Shown piece by piece: positions 56,517 to 64,000 of a stretch of 64,000 nucleotides of DNA. The first letter of the stretch is position 1. Each line of letters starts with the position of its first letter. The notes beneath the pieces are model-generated. The model did no database searches and was not told where the DNA came from. It was given only the letters and a program-made list of their open reading frames with translations. Origin of the DNA: Aradus depressus (taxonomy: Eukaryota > Arthropoda > Insecta > Hemiptera > Aradidae); contig OY759218.1 in assembly GCA_963662175.1 (NCBI GenBank), positions 8,114,001 to 8,178,000 of the forward strand. The letters are read 5' to 3'. A program made the position numbers and the translations under genes.

Positions 56517-56740
56517 AGTATTTTCGGTATTGCTACCACCTTCCGCCACGACATCAAATATTCAGTATTTGTTAAGTCGTAGCTAAAGATGGTAGCAATA
56601 TCGAAAGTACTTACATGTAGTATATATATTTTGTAGGTGTAATGCCCAAGAAGTGGAACACCTTAACACATCAACCAACCAAACTATATATTTTGTGTAA
56701 GAGACAATATTTCATAAAACATACGTTTTTCTTTATTGTT
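56517..56740. repeat. Foldback-related repeat
   Basis: 56517-56612 is an imperfect inverted repeat (arms cggtattgctacca / tggtagcaatatcg) with a loop around 56555-56575, related to 16379-16637 and 27705-27840. Confidence 0.7.
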
Positions 56741-57011
56741 ATATCTATAAGTAGTGACCTCTCGGAATTACTAAAGCACCATCGCGGTTACATACCATAA
56801 CCTGAACAAATATTTGTTCGCTCAATATTTCTTCTCTACCCAATTATTTGTTGTTCATTTGATTTTTCGCTGGGTCTATATATCATCCTCTAACTTCCAG
56901 CAAAGTTTCAGTAAGCTTCAATAATTTTCAAGATATCGGCGGAGACGGACGTCAAAACCCCGTTATATGCTATACAGACGGCCTTCGACCTTCGGAACAC
57001 ATCTAAATACA

Positions 57012-57075
57012 GTCAACTCTCGATATAACGAGAACCTCGATATTACAAAATGAAGCCCTGGTCCCTTGACAGGAG
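57012..57075 (+). mobile_element. pogo/Tigger-like terminus fragment
   Basis: CAGTCAACTCTCGATATAAC after a TA dinucleotide resembles the terminal repeat of pogo/Tigger elements. The other end is not found. Confidence 0.4.
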
Positions 57076-57340
57076 AATGTTCCAACATTTTAATTATTTA
57101 TTTATACATTTTATTTATTTATATCTCGTTATTGTACATATATTACAATAATAAATAATTCAACAGGGTCTTTTAATTTTTTTAATACATCACTTTATTT
57201 ATAAATACATACCATAATTTCATATCCATTATTTTTGAAGAACAAGACCCTGGGGGTACATTCCAGTCATCGGTGAAACATCGGCAATATACTTCCAACT
57301 TGAATTAAAGTATTTGTAATAATTACGTTTCTGCTCTCCC
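57073..57340 (+). repeat. Block 1 shared with 18093-18373
   Basis: Includes caagaccctgggggtacat and the end cgtttctgctctccctc; next block resumes at 58204. Confidence 0.85.
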
Positions 57341-57660
57341 TCTGAACCCTTTTTTCTGTCAATTTGGCTGAAAATCAATAGGTCTCTTACTCAGGGACTT
57401 CTCCATTCTCACATAAAAGTCCATGTTCATACACTCATTACATCAGCAGTAATTAGGCTTTTTGAGTTAAGCCCCTCCCATCCCCTCCTCTTCCCCTTTG
57501 GCTTCAAAGTAATAGGTGTAGTCCTTGTGAAGTGTTGAACCAATCTGTACATTCATTACGTCGAAATTTAATAGACTGAAAATCATTATTTGTTGGCACG
57601 TGGTTCTGGATACACATAAAATTCGTATCTATACGTTCATTCTGACGGGAATAATCTTGT
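57340..57660. repeat. Repeat family C (reverse)
   Basis: cttactcagggac, ttaagcccctccc and aatttggctgaaaatcaata match family C on the opposite strand. It and the following sequence to 58203 are absent from the duplicate at 18373. Confidence 0.55.
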
Positions 57661-58203
57661 CCATAAACAGATTTTTTTTTCATTTTTAAAATTAAGGGAA
57701 AATATGAAATTTCAGTGAAAACTCCAAGTCGAAATTCGTATCATCGAAATCAAGAAAGTGATGAACCTTCTACGAATACCGTCCTGTTTGACGTGGAATG
57801 ATCCATATGTATAATTAATGTTATGTAAATAAGAATAATGGTATATATTTTTCAAATTTAGCTAAATAAAAGCTCTTTAATCACGTTTAAGATATCTTAA
57901 GATTGCTAGGCTAGTGTATATGGTATACAGTATACCCCGTGAGATAGGATATCTATCTGTCCTTGCTCCTAACTCTATTCAGACCTCTTCAAACAGGTTT
58001 GCCACTCTAGCCCTCCTACATTCTATTATTAACGCTACACAACACATTATGGCGGTATCTTGTTCTTATATAATTAACATGCGATTCAATCTTGAGTAAC
58101 GCGAAGAAACTTACAGCAAGCAACTCTATGGAAGCATCATCTTTTAAAATCGCTGTTATTTCGGTTATACTTCTTGACCAACATGAGTGAAACAAACTTC
58201 GTC

Positions 58204-58461
58204 GTGAGCGCCTCATCAAACAGTTCCGTTTATAATAAAGGACCCTCTTAAACTCACAAAGATCTTCTCAAGCGAAAAATGTTTAAATTGTATTTGTATA
58301 AGTTCTCTAATTTTGAGTTTTTATTAAATATTTTTCGGCCTACGAAATATATTTCTGAGATTTAGTACTTACATATTTTCAGTACAAAAAGAGTTGACCT
58401 TTGATCGATTTTTTTTCGTTACTAGACTGGGTTACCAAGAGACCAGTAAACTGTTTAACTG
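58204..58461 (+). repeat. Block 2 shared with 18376-18633
   Basis: gcctcatcaaacagttccg to gaccagtaaactgtttaac matches throughout. Confidence 0.85.
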
Positions 58462-58615
58462 TACCACCAATCAGTAATATCAAGTTTGTTAGTGAATGTT
58501 AACATAAAAAGCAAAATAGTATCTTATGTTTAAACGTTTAATTATAAAAGTTAAGAACGTTAAAGAACCATAAAGGCTGGTGGTAGATTGAAAGCACACA
58601 GTAAGAAGAAAGAAA

Positions 58616-58636
58616 ATGAAAGAGGCTTCCGTTGAA
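58616..58636 (+). CDS. LRRC49-like exon 1 (candidate)
   Basis: ATG plus six codons, then gtaagt. An in-frame TGA lies 8 codons upstream. Phase 0 fits exon 2. Very short, so uncertain. Confidence 0.4.
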
Positions 58637-61600
58637 GTAAGTTTTAAATTTAAAAATCTAATTTCGCTATAATATATTTGTGGAGAAATCGTAATAGAAT
58701 AACCTATTATAATTACAATGTAATTGGTTATGGTAATTGAAATACATTGAATTTAAGATGATCCGACGTCCCTGATCTTTGGGGACCGACCCCTAATATG
58801 AAGCCCTGTTCCCGGATCTTCTTGCGGTTTCCATTACTGTTATAACTAAAAAGCTCGATTAAGAATCTTCACATATACAAATCATATCAGGCATCGGAAA
58901 CAACAAAACTATGAACTTCCCGTCCTTTTAGTGAAGCTGTACATTGAATAGTGTAATAATATACACAGCTCGTCCCTATTTTATAGAGAGAAATTTTGAT
59001 GAAAAATTATATATTTTGGAGTCGCCGGTCAGTTCACAAATTTATTATAAAACATGAATTTATTACATTCACTATACTTTTGCTGTGACTGTACTTACAC
59101 GCTCACCAATGGTAGTAAAAACAAATTTCCCATGCCGTGCCCGTGTGGGTGGGATATACCACTGATGATGATGCTGTTGCGTTGAAAACCTCTCGTTCCA
59201 AAACATCTTACATACTATTACATAGAAACATAACCTCCTTTCAGGTGTTCGAGGAGCGTAAGGAAGTCGAGAAGATTGAAGCGGACAACATTGATGTCAA
59301 AGATAATCATGGCTCCAAAAAGTCAAAAACTAAATACAAAATACGAGAAAAAGGTTCGATTTCTAGTATCAAAATATGATAGATTTTGATTTCAATATTT
59401 TCCCAATATTTTATTTTTGCATGATTTCACTCTATTTTTCCAGGAGGTGACTATCTTGTAGAAATAAGCGGTTGCGTTCTGAATGTTTTCGGTGAAGGGG
59501 CTTTGCGTTTCATAGACAGACCATGGAATTCAAATAAAGCTAAAGAAGTAACCACTGTCAAATTCAGCCATCTTGACTTCAACCATATGGCGCTCATACT
59601 TAACAAAATAAAAAATAGATTTCCTTTCTCCGAAAATTTTTATTTTATCGAAAATAATATTTACTGTTTGGGACAATTGAATGCACTGGCTGATATTCAA
59701 GGAATTACATCGTTAACAATTGAACGAAGAGGGAATCCAATAACAGAAAAAAACTGGAGATCTTACGCTATATACCGACTGTCACACTGGGGGCTAAAAA
59801 CTATAAATAATACTCAGGTCAGCAGATTTTGTATTTATTATTAGCATTATTGAAAATGTTGTGCTCGCGCAATGACCAGAGGCGAAGAAGGTAATCAGAA
59901 TTTAGCATGTTAAATGCAAGGCTCAAATTCCTGTGTACATGTTTTAAAAAGATGGATATCAATATTTCCTGTCCCAGACGAAAGAAAATAACAGTTAAAG
60001 AACAATTTTTAATTTAATTTTAAATAATAATATATGTGGAAGCTACATTATTCTCCTATTTATTTTCATTTAGTTAAAAACATATTTAATACCCAGACAT
60101 TTCGGCGTATACCCCACCATCAGTTTCTAAAAATTGTACATAACATTTAATTAGTATTTATCATTAATATAGAAGAGCAAATACACTCAGTGACCCAATC
60201 ATGAGATTGATCACAGAGATTGGGTCAATAGTGATCATAATTATCGATGATCGCCAAATCACTGTGATTACCTACCTCTACCAGCCTACGCGGGTAGGTG
60301 TGGATATTGTCGCAACTTGCCGGCTCGTTGGAAACGATCATATTGTACGTTCACGATATGCTCTATCGTCGTATATATTATAAAAAGCTATGTATATTTG
60401 TATATGTATTATGTACAAATATACTGTCTTAATGAAGGAGCTTCTGGGACCGTGTGAGATGAGGTGTTGGGAAGGAAGACTTCCTATTCAAACCCCTCAT
60501 CCAAGAAGTGTTATTAATTGTCGTGTTATTAATTTGTCATTAAAAGTGTTATTAATTTGTCATTAAAACCACAAGTGATATAAAATATCAATATTTTAAT
60601 GACAAATTAATAACACTTTTAATGACAAATTAATAACACTTTTAAAAAAAGCCAAATCGCGCAGGTTTACAATACAAAATGCAAGAATATTGGCGAAGTT
60701 CTATTCCTACAATACTTCATCAATTTTAACAAAAAACATCATATGTCTCAGAGTAACTTTTGTTTTTAAGGTCATACTGTAAACAATCTTGGGAGTTTTA
60801 CTAATGAATAATGTACGTGAAAAAAAAAATTAGCAACCAAAAGCGTTCCTCTCACTTTCGAGATGTATTGTCCACAGCACGGGAAGGATTATTATATTTT
60901 TGAACATACCTTGAAAGGCCTTTAAAATGATGTGATACTCAATATTTTACTTTTAAAAAAATCATGAAGCCTCCTTTGTAGCTTCCCACCCCCCAGTAAA
61001 AAATCAAAAAACTTTTTTTTTAAGTGTTCTTGAACCATGATCCTCATCACTTCTTGCAGATAACTCCAGGTGAGATAGAAGCCTGTGAAGTTGAATTTCG
61101 AGGACTGACTGGTATTGTGATCCAATGCCTACCAGAGAATCTCCTGGTACCACTTCTTGATCGACTACAGATGGTTCACAGTTCCGCTCAGCCTAGAGAA
61201 TGGTTAGATCTGGCAGAATCTTCGTTAAGAACTGTTGTCGCCAAGGAAGCGTTACAGTGGCGCAAAAACAAACAGGTATATGTATATTCCATGTCAAATC
61301 AGCCAATGTTTGAACCTTGATCTCTCAGAATTTACAAAAAGTAAAAAGTTTAGGATTCTTGAGGGATCGTTTCACCCCATACTCTCTTAGCTACAGAACA
61401 TTATGAGTTATCCATTTGAAACATTCAAATCACATGAAATTTTGAGTTTTTTTATTTGTTCGTGCTCAGAAAAAATCTGAAATTTGTTACGTTATGTATT
61501 CTTATCTGATATAATTTATGCACAAAAAATCAAACAAACCTGAGAGGTCGAAATTCAAATATAAGTTGATTTAACAAGGAATGACTCCGTATTACAAAAA

Positions 61601-61892
61601 AAATATATAACGCTTCTAATGTTGGCATCTTAATCTATTTATTACATTAATTGCATTCATCATATTTTTTTACGCTGAATGTGATTTGTTAAAGGAAGTG
61701 ATCCCGTTGCGAGAGAAGGGGAAGCAACATCTGCAAAATGTTCTTTGCTCAACTCTCTCCACCGTGCTCAAATTGCAACAGCTCAATGAAGAATGGTCTC
61801 AAATCCTGAGGGAAGTCGTCAGGGATACACTGGTCGATTATACACATCTGGACTCTTATATGAAAAAATGTATTTCTGAAATACAAATTTAA
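58616..61892 (+). CDS. LRRC49-like: LRRC49-like protein, C-terminal region (five exons, 305 aa)
   Basis: Exons 58616-58636, 59245-59353, 59444-59817, 61060-61275, 61695-61892 join in frame (918 nt with stop). GALRFIDRPWNSNKA, LGQLNALADIQGITSL and WRSYAIYRLSHWGLKTIN resemble the part of LRRC49 after its leucine-rich repeats; LRRC49 is a subunit of the tubulin polyglutamylase complex. The family name comes from remembered similarity, so it is tentative. No LRR exons are seen upstream. The first exon has an in-frame TGA 15 codons or fewer upstream of ATG, so it may be a true start of a short isoform, or a false exon of a longer gene. Confidence 0.6.
59155..59225 (+). mobile_element. Decayed Penelope 3' fragment with hammerhead core
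   Basis: CTGATGA, T, GATGC-TGTT-GCGTT, GAAA matches 10096-10121 with two C-to-T changes that keep stem II paired as wobbles. The cleavage side is deleted; then caaaacatcttac resumes the match. Confidence 0.75.
59245..59353 (+). CDS. LRRC49-like exon 2
   Basis: Charged, low-complexity VFEERKEVEKIEADNI and KKSKTKYKIREK. Acceptor ctttcag lies about 20 nt after a Penelope fragment. Donor gttcga is weak. Confidence 0.6.
59444..59817 (+). CDS. LRRC49-like exon 3
   Basis: GDYLVEISGCVLNVFGEGAL, FIDRPWNSNKA, FSHLDFNHMALIL and WRSYAIYRLSHWGLK: the best conserved part. Acceptor ttttccag, donor CAG|gtcagc. Confidence 0.8.
59818..61059 (+). other. LRRC49-like intron 3
   Basis: 1.24 kb; contains the 46-bp inverted repeat. 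No other feature identified. Confidence 0.55.
60523..60639. repeat. Perfect 46-bp inverted repeat
   Basis: Left arm 60523-60568 is two tandem 23-mers (gtgttattaatttgtcatt + aaaa); right arm 60594-60639 is their exact complement; loop 25 nt. Lies in intron 3 of the LRRC49-like gene. Confidence 0.9.
61060..61275 (+). CDS. LRRC49-like exon 4
   Basis: ITPGEIEACEVEFRGLTGIV, then a helical segment to KNKQ. Its 3' two-thirds is duplicated at 18767-18936. Acceptor cttgcag, donor gtatat. Confidence 0.8.
61695..61892 (+). CDS. LRRC49-like exon 5 and stop
   Basis: EVIPLREKGKQHLQNVLCST and a helical end, EIQI, stop TAA 61890-61892. Acceptor gttaaag. Confidence 0.75.
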   Translation, partial: EVIPLREKGKQHLQNVLCSTLSTVLKLQQLNEEWSQILREVVRDTLVDYTHLDSYMKKCISEIQI

Positions 61893-61924
61893 ATATATAT
61901 TTTCTTGATGTATTTCAATCTACT

Positions 61925-62450
61925 TTTGAAGAAAGATACCGGCAATGTACTTACCCAGCTCGAATTATTACCCATAATTATTGCCTGTCTTTGGCTAATT
62001 TGACAGAAAAACAATGGGTGACTTACTCAGGGACGTCTCAGTTCTCATATGAAATTATACAACCATTACACCAGGAGGTATTACGTTTTTTAGTTAAGCC
62101 CCACCCCTTCCTCTTTCCTCTGGACCGATCCGGTTGACAATCAATATGTGCCATCCTTATGGGATTCTGAATCTGCATATTAAATTTCGTGTAGATATAT
62201 TCATTCTATTCGGAGTTATCGTGTTTATAAATACACATACAGACAGACATGAAGTTTTTACTTTCTCAGCTAAACGTAGCAGGGTAACTTAGGGTAACTC
62301 AAAAACCTTAATAACTGCTGATGTAAGGAATGTATCGATACAACACTTTATATGTTGAATAAAAAGTCCCTGTTGTAAGATTCCATTTGATTTTCAGCGA
62401 AATCGACCTAGGAGGAGAAGAATTTATTTATAGGGAGACCGAAAAAAAAA
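61925..62450. repeat. Repeat family C
   Basis: Left part (61925-62280) matches the reverse family C orientation (agttaagccccac), right part (62285-62450) the forward one (cagcgaaatcgac), so the copy is composite. Confidence 0.55.
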
Positions 62451-63050
62451 TTGTTACAAATATATGTCCATCAGACTTTAAAAATAATACAATCATTATT
62501 TAACATGTATATTTGTTTTCAATAGTACAAAGTTGTCAACATTTTTTTTATTCAATAAAAATTTTCTGCTTCGTAAATAATGAATCTAGAACAAAGAGTA
62601 AATTAGTAGATTATGCCAATATGCTGGTGAAATAATTAATAATAATATCAGAGCTAAACATATGGAAGAAATATAAATAACAAAATAAAAATGATAAGTG
62701 AATACTCATACTTTCAGTGAATTATATATATTTAAAGTACTTCTGAATTTTCTTTTAACTTCTCTTCTGAACCTTAATAGCCAAACCTATAAAAAATAAA
62801 TAAATAAGTAAATCAAATGTATCCTAAAACTGATCAGGATGGCCCCGATTTTTCTAAATAAAAATTGAAATTTTATGGAAAATTTAGAGTCAATAACATT
62901 CCTATAAACATAGGTAACAAGTGCTTCCTTAAAAAACTATAGTCAGTTTTAAAACCACGTTTAGACTCTCTTTATCCCAAAACCTGATTTAGCTAAAAGT
63001 GGTCTTGGGACACATATATTGAAAGATAATTTCGAGAGGTTTTAGTAGCT
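62451..63050. other. AT-rich, nothing recognised
   Basis: No coding or repeat structure identified. Confidence 0.5.
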
Positions 63051-63400
63051 GTAACGGCTGGGCTGCACCTGGCCAGCTACTTTCTGAGAAGTTAGATTAG
63101 AATGTGCCAGCTCTCTGGTGGACACCTGTTACGCTCGCAACGAGCTTAGTAGCGGACCTAAGCCTTCTTCGAAGATAGATTGGAATGCGCTAACTCGTTG
63201 GAAACGTATGTCCCCGGAGAGTGGGAGAGGACCCATGGAGGGTTTTTCGGAAGGCAGAGGAGGCAGTCTTGTCCTGGGACCGAAGAGAGCAGTCAGGTGA
63301 TGCTAGGGGCACAGTTGCTACTTGGGGTGACCCTCTACCCGGGTAAGTGTATTACTGCTTACAATAAGTCATTTCAGCCAGTCTAGGTTTAAGTTATTCC
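63051..63400 (+). other. GC-richer block, unassigned
   Basis: About 300 bp clearly less AT-rich than its surroundings, ending ctctacccgggtaagtg, a possible donor. Two overlapping frames of 60-68 codons have no recognised similarity. Could be an exon or a transposon piece. Confidence 0.3.
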
Positions 63401-64000
63401 ATGTATAAATGTAGTACTAAGTTATCTGGGACGTTAATTATATATTTGATTGCTCACTACTGACCCATAGCAATCCTTAGGGCGGGTTACATAGCAAGGA
63501 ATGTTTCAGCTATTATCGAATGTTAATTTTAAATATGAATGAACGAGGCTTATTGTAATAAAGTTAGAGCTTGTTACTGCCCAGCACAGACTGATCCAAT
63601 ATTGTACTATTCCGAGAGACTTTTGGCTAGGATCATGAGGCCAACGCTTGTCGGTTTTATTGTATTTAGTTACATAAACTATAAATTAGCAAGCCCATGC
63701 GCAAAGTACACACTACATATAAATAGCGAATCTTGATAAGAGGAACAATACTGCTTCACATTTTGAATTTCGAAACGGAAATTTTTCAAATGTCCCGCGA
63801 CAACCGGCGGTCGGAACGGAAATCCCAGCTTTAGAGGAAATCTTCGCTGCATTTTCATTTCAGCCATCACTTAGCTTTCTATGTTGCATAGCAATTAGGG
63901 AGTTTACATTTTTGCGATCTATATCGATATAGTGGAGAAACTAAAAAAAAAAAAAAACTGACGACGTAAGCCGAAACCGATACACTGTATGTATATTTTT
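63401..64000. other. No feature recognised
   Basis: AT-rich to the window end; no gene, RNA or repeat identified. Confidence 0.5.

Overview
This is a eukaryotic, AT-rich, intron-rich and heavily transposon-laden window. Gene content (a PC2-type proprotein convertase and a 1,616-residue Dicer closest in length to arthropod Dicer-2) and a telomere-like (CCTAA)n tail on one SINE family suggest an arthropod. A crustacean is possible, but the sequence alone does not settle the group.

Layout. 1-13,076: the last three coding exons of a prohormone convertase 2 gene (PCSK2, Drosophila amontillado), + strand. Its 11.8-kb intron holds a Ty3/gypsy-type LTR retrotransposon. The 3' LTR of that element was split by a PIF/Harbinger DNA transposon, whose transposase intron in turn took a Penelope-like element carrying a hammerhead-ribozyme motif. 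13,077-20,600: intergenic DNA with a foldback repeat and a mosaic duplicate of sequence from 57-61 kb. 20,631-51,885: a complete Dicer gene, + strand, resolved here into 27 coding exons that join in one open frame. It runs DExH helicase, DUF283-type dimerisation domain, platform/PAZ, RNase IIIa, RNase IIIb and dsRBD. Its introns hold two tRNA-derived SINE families, a Helitron, a TTA-flanked DNA transposon, a 34-bp minisatellite, a twin-primed LINE and a GC-rich R1-like LINE. 52,384-54,232: a tandem array of about 281-bp units. 55,663-55,835: a lone, frameshifted terminal exon of MFAP1 on the - strand. 58,616-61,892: five exons of a gene tentatively assigned to the C-terminal region of LRRC49. 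61,900-64,000: repeats and unassigned sequence.

Function. The host genes act separately: PC2 matures neuropeptide precursors in the secretory pathway; Dicer makes small RNAs from dsRNA and is central to antiviral and anti-transposon RNAi; LRRC49-family proteins belong to the tubulin polyglutamylase complex. The most notable points are an Asp-to-Asn change at a metal-ligand position of Dicer RNase IIIa, a possible 36-nt cassette exon in Dicer, the four-level transposon nest with a built-in empty site, the Penelope hammerhead ribozyme, the clean twin-priming LINE inversion, and several perfect inverted repeats that could form dsRNA.
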